Assembly: GCF_000308495.1 (NCBI RefSeq)
Contig: NZ_BAFU01000091.1
Location: forward strand, 62,001-126,000
Source: Nocardia brevicatena NBRC 12119
GTDB taxonomy: Bacteria > Actinomycetota > Actinomycetes > Mycobacteriales > Mycobacteriaceae
DNA: 64,000 nt
Reading direction: 5' to 3'
Part shown: positions 1 through 8,238 of the stretch, piece by piece
Layout of the letters: every line of letters starts with the position of its first letter
Numbering within the stretch: position 1 is the stretch's first letter
The notes under the pieces: model-generated
Told to the model about the DNA's origin: nothing
Seen by the model: only the letters and a program-made list of their open reading frames with translations
Database searches by the model: none
Translations under genes and position numbers: made by a program

Positions 1-704
1 GAGTGGTGGCCGGCGACGGCACGGTGCTGCTGGACCGCGACCCGGCGAAACCGGTCGGCGCCCCGCTGCCGCGCGGCGAACAGCGCATACCCCGCGAAAT
101 CGCCGACCGGACCGCGCAGGCCATGCTGCCGATCCCGGCCTACTCCAACGGGCACACCCTGGCCGATCGCCCTGCCTCCGCGAAAACCGGCACCACCCAG
201 CTGGGCGATACCGGACAGAACAAGGACGCCTGGATGGTCGGCTTCACCCCCGCCCTGTCCACCGCGGTGTGGGTCGGCAGCGAGAACTCGCAGCCGATCC
301 ACACCGCGAGCGGCGGCCGTATCTACGGCTCCGGCCTGCCGGCCGATATCTGGAAACAGACCATGGACGGTGCGTTGCTCGGCACTCCACTCGAACCGTC
401 GACAGCGGCACCGACACCCACACCGGTCGTCCCCGCAGCCCCTCCGCAGCCGAAACCGCGGCAGTCCGGCGGTGGCAACCCGTACGACATCCTCAACCCG
501 CCGCAGGTTCCGCCACCGCCGCCGCAGGAGCCGTTCATCGTGATCCCGCCCGTCCCGGAATCGAGCGAACAGCAGCCGGCCCCGACATTCGAACCAGAAC
601 CGGAGCCCGGCCCCATACCACTGCCGCCGGGTATCTCGGCTCCCCCACCGCCGCCGCAGCAGCAGATCGAAATCTTTCCCGGGCTGAACGTTCCGGTGCC
701 GTGA
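1..704 (+). CDS. Class A penicillin-binding protein, C-terminal part (5' end outside window)
   Basis: The gene enters from the left edge and stops at 702-704. The visible 233 residues begin inside the transpeptidase domain and include its third catalytic motif, K-T-G, within SAKTGTTQLGDTG, followed by the conserved DAWMVGFTP and AVWVG segments. After the domain comes a long Pro-rich tail ending in EIFPGLNVPVP. Class A PBPs polymerise and cross-link peptidoglycan outside the membrane. The domain closely matches the complete PBP at 5007-7895, and both tails end in a similar I-E-I-x-P-G-x-x-x-P-V-P element, so the two are paralogues. The SxxK and SxN motifs lie outside the window. Confidence in the family is high; the exact paralogue is unknown. 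Confidence 0.9.
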   Translation, partial: VVAGDGTVLLDRDPAKPVGAPLPRGEQRIPREIADRTAQAMLPIPAYSNGHTLADRPASAKTGTTQLGDTGQNKDAWMVGFTPALSTAVWVGSENSQPIHTASGGRIYGSGLPADIWKQTMDGALLGTPLEPSTAAPTPTPVVPAAPPQPKPRQSGGGNPYDILNPPQVPPPPPQEPFIVIPPVPESSEQQPAPTFEPEPEPGPIPLPPGISAPPPPPQQQIEIFPGLNVPVP

Positions 705-906
705 CCTCCCCGGGGAACGGATGGCATGGCAGCATCGTTGGCCAGAGCAAGAGTTCGTTGGTCGAAGCAAGAGCGATCCACGCGCCGGCCGAGCAGACCC
801 GCTTCGCGGGATGGACGCCGACACGACACCGGGCCGACGCCGGTATCGGGGTGGATATGCGGAAGGATAGCGCTCGAGCGACGACAAATGACGAGACATA
901 GGGGCT

Positions 907-1371
907 ATGCCGGTGGATTTCAATGTCGTTGAACGCCCGGAAACGCTGGTGGCGGGCATGGTGTTGCGCAGCCCGGCACTCGCTGTGGAAGGACCACGCC
1001 GCGCCAAGGTGGAGCAGGCGTGGAAACGCAATCTGACCCGCTCCTTACCGGGGCCGCCGGCCAGCGCGTTCGTCGACCATGCGCCGGAGATCAACTCCTA
1101 TCTGACCCATATCGTGGGCTATCGCTGCCGCAGTATCGACGATCTGCTGCCCGGCGATGTGCTGGCCCGGATATCCGGGGGCCGTTTCGCCCGGTTCACC
1201 CTCAGCGGCGACAATCTGGGCGATGTCATCGTCACGGTCTGGCGGGCGATCTGGGATGCCGAAGCCGCCGGCACCCTGGCGCGCGCCTATACCGGCGACT
1301 ACGAGCGTTATCCCGACGCGCGCACGGTGGAGGTCTTCGTGGCATTGGCCGACGAACCGGTGACCGGGTAG
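907..1371 (+). CDS. GyrI-like/AraC-type effector-binding domain protein
   Basis: A 154-residue soluble protein beginning at an ATG with AGGGG just upstream. It looks like a stand-alone small-molecule-binding domain of the GyrI/AraC_E_bind type: a beta-rich N-terminus (FNVVERPETLVAGMVL), a central IVGYRC strand followed by LLPGDVLARISGGRFARFT, and a C-terminal YERYPDARTVEVFVAL. The G-G-R/K-[FY]-A-[RK]-F step is typical of the fold. There is no DNA-binding domain. It is 25 bp upstream of a second gene of the same fold, and the two probably form an operon. Ligand and biological role are unknown. The family call rests on motif resemblance only. Confidence 0.7.
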   Translation: MPVDFNVVERPETLVAGMVLRSPALAVEGPRRAKVEQAWKRNLTRSLPGPPASAFVDHAPEINSYLTHIVGYRCRSIDDLLPGDVLARISGGRFARFTLSGDNLGDVIVTVWRAIWDAEAAGTLARAYTGDYERYPDARTVEVFVALADEPVTG

Positions 1372-1396
1372 AACAAGGCAACAGGTAGGAACAACC

Positions 1397-1822
1397 GTGG
1401 ACTTCGAGATCGTCACATTGGACGAATGTCTGATCGCCGGGCTGACCGTCCCGCTGGCCGGCCGTGAGGTGACCGCCCGCGACCTGGACCTGGTCAACTT
1501 CACCTGGGACCGCTACCTGGCCCGGGAGAAGAACACCCCCCGGGTCGCCGCCTATATCGGACAGGACGACCACGCGGTGGCCGTGCTCGGCTACCGGATC
1601 GGCTCGATCGACGAGATGGACTCCGGCGATGTGCTGACCCGCGTTCCCGGCGGCCGCTACGCCAAGTTCGTCGTCACCGACAAGCCCTACGATCTGCTGC
1701 GTACGGCATGGGCGCAGGTTCGTAGGGCGGAGAGCGCGGGAACCATCACCCGTTCTCATACCGCCGAACTCGAACGCTATACCGGCCCGACCTCGGTCGA
1801 GGTGTACGTCTCCCTGGACTGA
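1397..1822 (+). CDS. GyrI-like/integron-associated-type effector-binding protein
   Basis: A 141-residue protein starting at GTG after GGTAGGAAC. It shares its layout with the preceding gene: IVTLDECLIAGLTVPL at the N-terminus, VLGYRIGSIDEMDSGDVLTRVPGGRYAKFVV in the middle and LERYTGPTSVEVYVSLD at the end. This matches effector-binding domains of the GyrI-like superfamily, which bind small hydrophobic or cationic ligands. The two neighbours probably arose by duplication. A strong stem-loop follows 52 bp downstream and closes this operon from the convergent ino1 gene. No catalytic function can be inferred. Confidence 0.72.
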   Translation: MDFEIVTLDECLIAGLTVPLAGREVTARDLDLVNFTWDRYLAREKNTPRVAAYIGQDDHAVAVLGYRIGSIDEMDSGDVLTRVPGGRYAKFVVTDKPYDLLRTAWAQVRRAESAGTITRSHTAELERYTGPTSVEVYVSLD

Positions 1823-1874
1823 GACGCACGCCGGGTCCGCGGTGAGCGGGCGGTCCGACAACGGCACAGCCGCA

Positions 1875-1913
1875 TGTGAAAGGCCGGTCGACGGTATCGA
1901 CCGGCCTTTCACA
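1875..1913. terminator. Bidirectional stem-loop terminator between the effector-binding pair and ino1
   Basis: A perfect inverted repeat with 17-bp arms (TGTGAAAGGCCGGTCGA and its complement) around a 5-nt loop. It lies between two convergent genes. The arms end in an A-run/T-run, so it can act in both directions. Confidence 0.8.
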
Positions 1914-1965
1914 CCGTGGGCCGAGCCTCCCGCTCGCCGAAGGTCATCGTTCGGATCGAACGGCC

Positions 1966-3081
1966 TCATCCCTCGACGATGAAGGCTTCCAACCGGGTAC
2001 GGGCCACATCGTCGGGCAGCTGCTGCGGCGGCGACTTCATCAGGTAGGCCGAGGCCGGGATGACCGGTCCGCCGATGCCACGGTCCTTGGCGATCTTGGC
2101 CGCGCGCACCGCGTCGATGATGATGCCCGCGGAGTTCGGCGAGTCCCACACCTCGAGCTTGTATTCCAGGTTCAACGGCACATCGCCGAAGGCACGGCCT
2201 TCGAGCCGGACATAGGCCCACTTGCGGTCGTCGAGCCAGCCGACATGGTCGGACGGGCCGATATGCACGTCATTGGCGCCCAGCTCCTTCTTGAGGTTGC
2301 TGGTGACCGCCTGGGTCTTGGAGATCTTCTTCGACTCCAGCCGCTCCCGCTCGAGCATGTTCTTGAAGTCCATATTGCCGCCGACGTTCAGCTGCATGGT
2401 GCGGTCCAGCTGCACACCGCGGTCCTCGAACAGCTTGGCCATCACGCGGTGGGTGATGGTCGCACCGACCTGGCTCTTGATGTCGTCGCCGACGATCGGC
2501 ACGCCGGCCGCGCGGAACTTCTCGGCCCATTCCGGATCGGAGGCGATGAATACCGGCAGCGCGTTCACGAACGCGACACCTGCGTCGATGGCGCACTGGG
2601 CGTAGAACTTGTCCGCCTCTTCCGAACCGACCGGCAGATAGGAGACCAGTACATCGACCTCGGCGTCCCGGAGCGCCCGGACCACATCGACGGGCTCGAC
2701 ATCGGCGAGTTCGATGGTCTCGGCGTAGTACTTGCCGATGCCGTCGAGGGTCGGACCGCGCTGCACCACGACGTCGAGCGGTGGCACGTCGGAGATCTTG
2801 ATGGTGTTGTTCTCACTGGCGAAGATCGCCTCCGACAGGTCGAAACCGACCTTCTTGGCGTCCACGTCGAACGCGGCCACGAACTCCACATCACGGACGT
2901 GGTAGGGGCCGAACCGCACGTGCATGAGTCCGGGGACCGTCGCGGTGTCGTCCGCGTCCCGGTAGTACTGCACACCCTGGACCAGCGAGGAGGCACAGTT
3001 CCCCACACCCACGATGGCGACGCGAACCCGAGTGTTGTTATCAGCCTTCTTGACGCCGGCTGTGTCCGATCCACTACTCAT
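1966..3081 (-). CDS. ino1: Inositol-1-phosphate synthase
   Basis: 371 residues from the ATG whose first base is 3081. It converts glucose-6-phosphate to myo-inositol-1-phosphate with NAD+, the first step toward phosphatidylinositol, LAM and mycothiol in mycolic-acid actinomycetes. The N-terminus carries the NAD-binding glycine motif [16 protein letters not shown]. Further family segments are [42 protein letters not shown] and [13 protein letters not shown]. Length matches mycobacterial Ino1. An in-frame ATG 18 codons upstream is disfavoured because it lies deep inside padR, while this start has AGAGGGA at a suitable distance. It overlaps the end of padR by 8 bp, implying translational coupling and co-regulation. 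Confidence 0.96.
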   Translation of the reverse strand: MSSGSDTAGVKKADNNTRVRVAIVGVGNCASSLVQGVQYYRDADDTATVPGLMHVRFGPYHVRDVEFVAAFDVDAKKVGFDLSEAIFASENNTIKISDVPPLDVVVQRGPTLDGIGKYYAETIELADVEPVDVVRALRDAEVDVLVSYLPVGSEEADKFYAQCAIDAGVAFVNALPVFIASDPEWAEKFRAAGVPIVGDDIKSQVGATITHRVMAKLFEDRGVQLDRTMQLNVGGNMDFKNMLERERLESKKISKTQAVTSNLKKELGANDVHIGPSDHVGWLDDRKWAYVRLEGRAFGDVPLNLEYKLEVWDSPNSAGIIIDAVRAAKIAKDRGIGGPVIPASAYLMKSPPQQLPDDVARTRLEAFIVEG

Positions 3082-3634
3082 GGCCGATATTTCCCTCTTT
3101 CTGTGGTGTCGCCTTCGTCGATTGCTCCGCCGCAATCAACTCGTTGAGCCAGCGCACTTCGCGCTCGCTTGATTCGAGTCCGAGTTGATGGAGCTGACGG
3201 GTGTAGCGATCCAACGAGCCGCTGGCCTTCTTGATCGCCTCCCGCAGCCCCTCTCGGCGCTCCTCGACCTGGCGCCGCCTGCCTTCCAGAATCCGCATCC
3301 GCGCTTCCGCGGGAGTGCGGCCGAAAAAGGCGAGATGGACGCCGAAGCCGTCATCGGTGTAGTTCTGCGGTCCGGTGTCGGCCAGGAGTTCGTTGAACCG
3401 CTCCCGCCCGGTCTGGGTCAACGTGTAGACCCGTCGAGCGCGCCGTGTCGTGGCCGCGCCCTCGGGCACCTCCTCCGCGATCAGCCCGTCCGCCTGCATA
3501 CGCCGCAGGGTCGGATACAGCGATCCGTAGGAAAAGGCCCGAAACGCCCCCAGCAGGCCCGTCAGCCGCTTGCGCAGCTCGTAACCGTGCATGGGCGCTT
3601 CCAGGAGCAGCCCGAGGATTGCCAGTTCGAGCAT
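3074..3634 (-). CDS. PadR-family transcriptional regulator upstream of ino1
   Basis: 186 residues. The N-terminal winged helix-turn-helix ([20 protein letters not shown], then [19 protein letters not shown]) is diagnostic of PadR. It is followed by the C-terminal coiled-coil dimerisation region ([24 protein letters not shown] and onward) of the Vir-like C-terminal domain. The same padR-ino1 pairing occurs in Mycobacterium (Rv0047c-Rv0046c). The stop codon lies inside the first codons of ino1. A near-perfect dyad (TATATC-N5-GATATA) sits 56 bp upstream of the start and is a plausible autoregulatory operator. The ligand is unknown. Confidence 0.9.
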   Translation of the reverse strand: MLELAILGLLLEAPMHGYELRKRLTGLLGAFRAFSYGSLYPTLRRMQADGLIAEEVPEGAATTRRARRVYTLTQTGRERFNELLADTGPQNYTDDGFGVHLAFFGRTPAEARMRILEGRRRQVEERREGLREAIKKASGSLDRYTRQLHQLGLESSEREVRWLNELIAAEQSTKATPQKEGNIGHE

Positions 3635-3689
3635 CGGGCTTCACCCCCTGACTTCTGTGCAGACCTAACCAATGGATGCGATTATCCAC

Positions 3690-3706
3690 TATATCGGAGC
3701 GATATA
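3690..3706. promoter_or_regulatory. Candidate PadR operator upstream of padR-ino1
   Basis: Inverted repeat TATATC-GGAGC-GATATA in the leader of the padR-ino1 operon. On the minus strand it lies directly upstream of GGATAAT, which could serve as a -10 element. AT-rich dyads of this kind are typical PadR sites. Assignment to this regulator is inferred from position. Confidence 0.5.
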
Positions 3707-3753
3707 ACCGTGCACAGCGCTTCCCGGGTTCGATCCGGGTCACCCTCAGCGTG

Positions 3754-4050
3754 TTACGGCATCACCGCAGGTCGGGCGGACGGTTCATGCGATACCACGG
3801 CGCCGCCCGGCACTCGCGCACTCTCCGGGGCACCGGCCAACAGGCGTGCCGATACGCTCGGACCGAAGGCGCCCAGATCGACCGGACGCCCGTCGGCCCG
3901 GCTCATCGCCTTGCCGGGCATCTGTTCGAATTCCCCTTCGGCATAGCGGTAGAGGATCGGCGGCCTCGTGACCGGATCGATGCGCTGGAAACGGCGAAGT
4001 CCGGGTGGACCGTGACGGTATCGGCGGCGAGGGGACCCGCTCGGGCACAT
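3754..4050 (-). CDS. Small hypothetical protein
   Basis: A 98-residue open frame in an otherwise gene-poor 860-bp stretch. Its central part (PPILYRYAEGEFEQMPGKAMSR, then a P-V-D-L-G-A-F-G-P-S-V run) shows the strong G/C third-position bias of real genes here. The N-terminal 25 and C-terminal 15 residues look less natural. It may be a short conserved protein or the eroded remnant of a longer one. No family is recognised. It is transcribed away from the DUF5318 gene and toward padR. The start is uncertain. Confidence 0.35.
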   Translation of the reverse strand: MCPSGSPRRRYRHGPPGLRRFQRIDPVTRPPILYRYAEGEFEQMPGKAMSRADGRPVDLGAFGPSVSARLLAGAPESARVPGGAVVSHEPSARPAVMP

Positions 4051-4495
4051 CCTGGAGGTCGTCGGTCGGCTCGCCCGGCGTCCTCGCCGACCGGGCGCGC
4101 ACCGGCCGGTCGCGGTACTCGCCGGCTACTGGCCGCTCCTCCGCACAGGCGGTATCCAACGCGGCGGAAGTGCCCGTTTGGTCGATACCACGCGCACGCA
4201 ACCGGCCTCGAGCCGGAGACGGCACATCCGAATCCTACTGCCGCGGGGGCTTTTCCATCCCAGGTTGATCTAACCTCATAGCCTGACCAGCGCATTCACC
4301 CATCCGATAGGCCTCTTGTCGCACATGCGCCATTTCTCGACGCGGTGTGACCCCGAGCACAAGGGCTTCCGCCGCACGTCGGGGGACCACGGCCCGCGAA
4401 AACCATCTACCGGACCGGACCCACCACTGTGCGGCACATCTGCTCCCGACGCCGGGCCCGGGCGAGCCGAATTGGACACAGCTACTCTGGGGGGC

Positions 4496-4909
4496 GTGCT
4501 AATTCAGCGGCAAGTGGTCGACTACGCGCTCCGGCGCCGGTCGCTGCTGGCTGACGTCTATGCGGGCCGTGTCGATGTCGCCGAGGTATGCGACGCCAAC
4601 CCCTATCTGCTGCGTGCGGCGAAGTTCCACGGCCGGGGGAGTGAGGTCACATGTCCCATCTGCCGGAAAGAACAGTTGACGCTCGTATCCTGGGTCTACG
4701 GCGACGGCCTGGGACCGATCGCGGGTTCGGCACGCAGTCCCGAGGAGCTGGCGCGGCTGGCCGAGACCCGCGAAGAGTTCACGGTGCATGTCGTCGAGGT
4801 ATGCCGGACCTGCAGCTGGAATCATCTGGTGCAGTCCTATGTACTGGGGAAAACCCCCACGCGGCGGCGTCCCGGTCCCCGCGTGAATAGGCGTACCGCC
4901 GCGGAATGA
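4496..4909 (+). CDS. DUF5318 zinc-ribbon-like protein
   Basis: 137 residues from a GTG (VLIQRQVVDYALRRRSLLADV). The ORF remains open upstream, but that extension reads like non-coding sequence. Two cysteine pairs, C-P-I-C in the middle and C-R-T-C near the C-terminus, 64 residues apart, suggest a zinc-binding site. The segment ALRRRSLLADVYAGRVDVAEVCDANPYLLRAA is typical of this actinobacterial family, whose mycobacterial member (Rv0049) also lies directly upstream of ponA. Function is unknown; conserved linkage to a peptidoglycan synthase hints at an envelope-related role. Confidence 0.85.
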   Translation: MLIQRQVVDYALRRRSLLADVYAGRVDVAEVCDANPYLLRAAKFHGRGSEVTCPICRKEQLTLVSWVYGDGLGPIAGSARSPEELARLAETREEFTVHVVEVCRTCSWNHLVQSYVLGKTPTRRRPGPRVNRRTAAE

Positions 4910-5006
4910 CCCATCCCGCCTTCCACCCGTCGGGGGACGGGTACACCCGCGGCGGGTACGGAAAGACCGGCCATCCTGACCGATACGAGCTTTGGAGAAC
5001 CTGGCA

Positions 5007-7895
5007 GTGAATCCGCCCTACGAGACCCCCTCCGGCGATAACCCGCACGGTGGCCGCCCGCAGCGCAGTTCACAACCCGGTCGGGAACCTCAGCGGCCGG
5101 CGCCGAACCGGGGGGGACCGCGACCGGAGATGGGTGCTCCTCGTCAGGGCATGGGAGGACGTCCGCCGGGACCCGGCGGTCCACGACCGGGCCCGAACGG
5201 CCCCCGTCCCGGCCCCGGCGGCCCGCGACCGGGCCCCCCGACCGGCGGCAATCCACAGACCCCGCCGACACAGCGGATGGGCCCGCCGCCCGGGCGCCCG
5301 CCGGGCGGCCGGCAGATGCCCAGGCCGGGTGAGCAGGGCACACAGAAACTCTCCCGCCCGGAATCGATGCCGCAGGGCAGAGTGGGCGCGACCGGACCCC
5401 GGCCGGCGACGGATCGGCCGGGGCGTCCCGGCCCCAATACCGGCGAACGCCGGACCCTGCACCCCGGGGAGCGCAGGCCGGGTGCCACCGGGCCGCGTCC
5501 GGTGGTGGACCGGCCCGGACGTCCCGGAGAACGCGGTGCGCCGGTCCGCTCCGGTTCCCCCGGCGCTCCGGGGGGTCGCGGTCCCGGCGGGCCCGGTGGC
5601 CCGAACCGACCGGGTGGACCCGGCGGTTCCGGCCGGGGATCTTCGGGTCGGAAGAAATCGCCGTGGAAGATCGTGCGGCGGGTCGCCTACGTCCTGGTGG
5701 CGCTGGCGATCGTGGTGCCGAGTGCGCTCTTCCTGCTCGCGTACTCCACGGTGTCGGTACCCCAGCCCGGTGACCTCGAAACCAATCAGGTCGCGACGAT
5801 CTACGCGGCCGACGGCGAGTCGGTGCTCACCAAGGTGGTCCCCCCCCAGGGCAACCGCACCGAGGTGTCGATCGACCAGATCCCGCCGCATGTGCGCAAT
5901 GCCGTGATCGCGGCCGAGGACCGCGACTTCTACAGCAATCCGGGATTCTCGATATCCGGTTTCGCGCGGGCGGCCCGGGACAACCTGCTCGGCCGGGAAA
6001 GCGCGGGTGGTGGCTCGACCATCACCCAGCAGTACGTCAAGAACGCGCTGGTGGGCGATGAGCACTCGCTGACCCGTAAGCTGCACGAGCTGGTGATCTC
6101 GGCGAAGATGGCCCGCCAGTGGAGCAAGGACGAGATTCTCGCCGCCTACCTCAACACCATCTACTTCGGCCGGGGCGCGTACGGTATCGACGCCGCCGCC
6201 AAGGCGTACTTCGGTAAGCCGGTACAGGAATTGGACGTGGCACAGGGCGCGGTGCTCGCGGCCACCATCCAGCTGCCGTCGATGCTGGACCCGGAGCAGA
6301 ACCCGGAGGGCGCGAAGACGCGATGGAACTATGTGCTCGACGGTATGGTCGCCGGGGGCAACCTATCCAAGACCGAACGGCAGAACCTGCAGTATCCGCA
6401 GGTGGTGCCGGCGGCGACGGCGGGTGAGCAGACATCGAGCTCCGGCCCGGAAGGGCATGTCAAATCGCAGGTACTGCGGGAACTGTCCGAGGCCGGGATC
6501 AGCGAACAGCAGCTGAACACCGCCGGATTGCAGATCACCACCACGATCGACGCGAAGGCACAGCAGGCCGCCCTCGCCGCCGTACACGAGAACCTGGAGG
6601 GCGAACCGGAGAAACTGCGGACCGCGGTGGTATCGGTTGATCCGCGTACGGGAGCGGTACGCGCCTACTACGGCGGCGAGGAGGGCTACGGCTACGACTT
6701 CGCCAATGCCGGTCTGCAGACCGGATCGTCGTTCAAGGTGATCGGCCTGGCGCAGAATCTCGATATGGGGATTCCGCTGTCCCAGATGTACGACAGCTCG
6801 CCGGTCACGGTGAACGGTATCGAGATCACCAATGTCGAGGGCGAGTCCTGCGGTATGTGCACCATCGCCGAGGCGCTCAAGCGGTCGCTGAACACCAGCT
6901 TCTACCGCATGCAGCTGGATATGGAGAACGGCCCGCAGAAGATCGCCGATATGGGGCACAAACTGGGTATTCCGGAGGAGATCCCGGGGGTGGGCAAAAC
7001 GCTCACCGAACCGGACGGCTCCGGGCCGAACAACGGTATCGTGCTCGGCCAGTATCAGGCGCGGCCGCTGGACATGGCCTCGGCATACGCCACGCTGGCC
7101 GCCTCCGGCATCTACCACAAACCGTATTTCGTGTCGAAGGTGGTGACCGCCGACGGCCAGGTGCTGCTCGATCGTGGCGAACCGGCCGGCGAACGCCGGG
7201 TCTCGGCCACGGTCGCCGACAATGTCACCGCCGCCATGGAACCGATCGCGGGCCACTCCCGCAACCATGGTCTGGCCGGCGGACGCAAATCCGCCTCCAA
7301 GACCGGTACCGCGCAGCTGGGTGATACCGGCGAGAACAAGGACGCGTGGATGGTCGGGTACACGCCGTCGCTGTCCACCGCGGTCTGGGTGGGCACCACG
7401 GACAACTCACCACTGCGCAACTACTCCGGCGCGATGATCTACGGCTCCAGCCTGCCGTCGGATATCTGGAAGGCCACCATGGACGGCGCCCTCGAGGGCA
7501 CGCCCAATGAGAACTTCCCCAAACCGGCGCCCATCAAGGGACAGGCGGGTGTGCCCAAGTGGACCGCCCCGTACAGTCCGCCGTCGACGGTCGCCCCGGC
7601 GCCGTTCGAACCGCCGGTGGTGATCGAACCGAGCCAGATCGAGATCCTGCCCGGTATCACCATCCCCGTGCCGGGCGTGCAGCCCAATCCGCGCAGCCAA
7701 CAGCAGCACCAACAGCAGCAACAGCAGGACCCGGGGCCGTTGCCCGGCCAGCCGGTGGCACCCGCGGACGGCTCGGCGCCCACGACCGCGCAGCGACCCG
7801 GGGCGAACTCGTCCGAGTCCGAGGACGATAGTGGCAACAGCGGGTACGGGAACGACCAGGGCAGCGACAACGGCCGGCCGACATACAGCCGTTGA
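5007..7895 (+). CDS. ponA: Bifunctional class A penicillin-binding protein (PonA type)
   Basis: 962 residues from GTG at 5007, preceded by TTGGAGA at good spacing. Residues 1-220 form a cytoplasmic Pro/Gly/Arg-rich tail. A membrane anchor follows at about 226-246, then the GT51 transglycosylase (catalytic E304 in EDRDFYSNPG, and the GGGSTITQQYVKN motif). The transpeptidase has active serine S574 in SSFK, S627-L-N, and K765-T-G. The C-terminus is Pro- and Gln-rich. It synthesises and cross-links peptidoglycan at the membrane exterior. Position after the DUF5318 gene and before a GT87 gene mirrors Rv0049-ponA1-Rv0051. The basic N-tail may bind cytoplasmic partners. A paralogue ends at 704. Confidence 0.95.
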   Translation: MNPPYETPSGDNPHGGRPQRSSQPGREPQRPAPNRGGPRPEMGAPRQGMGGRPPGPGGPRPGPNGPRPGPGGPRPGPPTGGNPQTPPTQRMGPPPGRPPGGRQMPRPGEQGTQKLSRPESMPQGRVGATGPRPATDRPGRPGPNTGERRTLHPGERRPGATGPRPVVDRPGRPGERGAPVRSGSPGAPGGRGPGGPGGPNRPGGPGGSGRGSSGRKKSPWKIVRRVAYVLVALAIVVPSALFLLAYSTVSVPQPGDLETNQVATIYAADGESVLTKVVPPQGNRTEVSIDQIPPHVRNAVIAAEDRDFYSNPGFSISGFARAARDNLLGRESAGGGSTITQQYVKNALVGDEHSLTRKLHELVISAKMARQWSKDEILAAYLNTIYFGRGAYGIDAAAKAYFGKPVQELDVAQGAVLAATIQLPSMLDPEQNPEGAKTRWNYVLDGMVAGGNLSKTERQNLQYPQVVPAATAGEQTSSSGPEGHVKSQVLRELSEAGISEQQLNTAGLQITTTIDAKAQQAALAAVHENLEGEPEKLRTAVVSVDPRTGAVRAYYGGEEGYGYDFANAGLQTGSSFKVIGLAQNLDMGIPLSQMYDSSPVTVNGIEITNVEGESCGMCTIAEALKRSLNTSFYRMQLDMENGPQKIADMGHKLGIPEEIPGVGKTLTEPDGSGPNNGIVLGQYQARPLDMASAYATLAASGIYHKPYFVSKVVTADGQVLLDRGEPAGERRVSATVADNVTAAMEPIAGHSRNHGLAGGRKSASKTGTAQLGDTGENKDAWMVGYTPSLSTAVWVGTTDNSPLRNYSGAMIYGSSLPSDIWKATMDGALEGTPNENFPKPAPIKGQAGVPKWTAPYSPPSTVAPAPFEPPVVIEPSQIEILPGITIPVPGVQPNPRSQQQHQQQQQQDPGPLPGQPVAPADGSAPTTAQRPGANSSESEDDSGNSGYGNDQGSDNGRPTYSR

Positions 7896-7904
7896 TCCGG
7901 AACA

Positions 7905-7943
7905 GACCGAGGCCGAAACCTGCGCACGGTTTCGGCCTCGGTC
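7905..7943. terminator. Stem-loop terminator after ponA
   Basis: Perfect 16-bp inverted repeat (GACCGAGGCCGAAACC and complement) with a 7-nt loop, beginning 9 bp after the ponA stop. No long T-tract follows, which is usual in high-GC actinomycetes. Confidence 0.8.
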
Positions 7944-8169
7944 GAACGTGTAAAACCGGCCCGCTGCGGACGCGTTGCCGGCGAGCCCTGTCAGCGCGCC
8001 GCAGACAACAGCGGCAACAACCGATAATCGGATGGACACGATTCAACCCCGCTGTGATGAAGTGGTGGCCATACCGGCCGACCGACCATGTCGAGACCAA
8101 CACCGGCTCGTGAGCGAAGCACTCGAAACACACCGCACCGGCTTCGTCGCTCGGTACCCGGGTGCCGGA

Positions 8170-8209
8170 TGTCCGGGATCGAGTCGGTAGCCCGCCTCGA
8201 TCCCGGACA
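8170..8209. other. Strong stem-loop in the leader of the GT87 gene
   Basis: Perfect 14-bp inverted repeat (TGTCCGGGATCGAG and complement) with a 12-nt loop, ending 29 bp before the GTG of the next gene. It could be a second terminator behind ponA or a structured 5' leader. The rest of the 343-bp gap between ponA and this gene shows no coding sequence. Confidence 0.5.
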
Positions 8210-8238
8210 CGCGTCCGGAACAGGTACTCTCGAGTGCC

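Noticed and set aside
1876-3147. 423-codon plus-strand frame opposite ino1
   Set aside because: It is the antisense of a well-conserved gene; the translation has no domain character and is a GC-rich shadow.
3723-3739. CCCGG-GTTCGAT-CCGGG resembles a tRNA T-arm
   Set aside because: Pairing register does not fit a T-stem with a TTC loop, and no anticodon arm, D-arm or acceptor stem can be folded around it.
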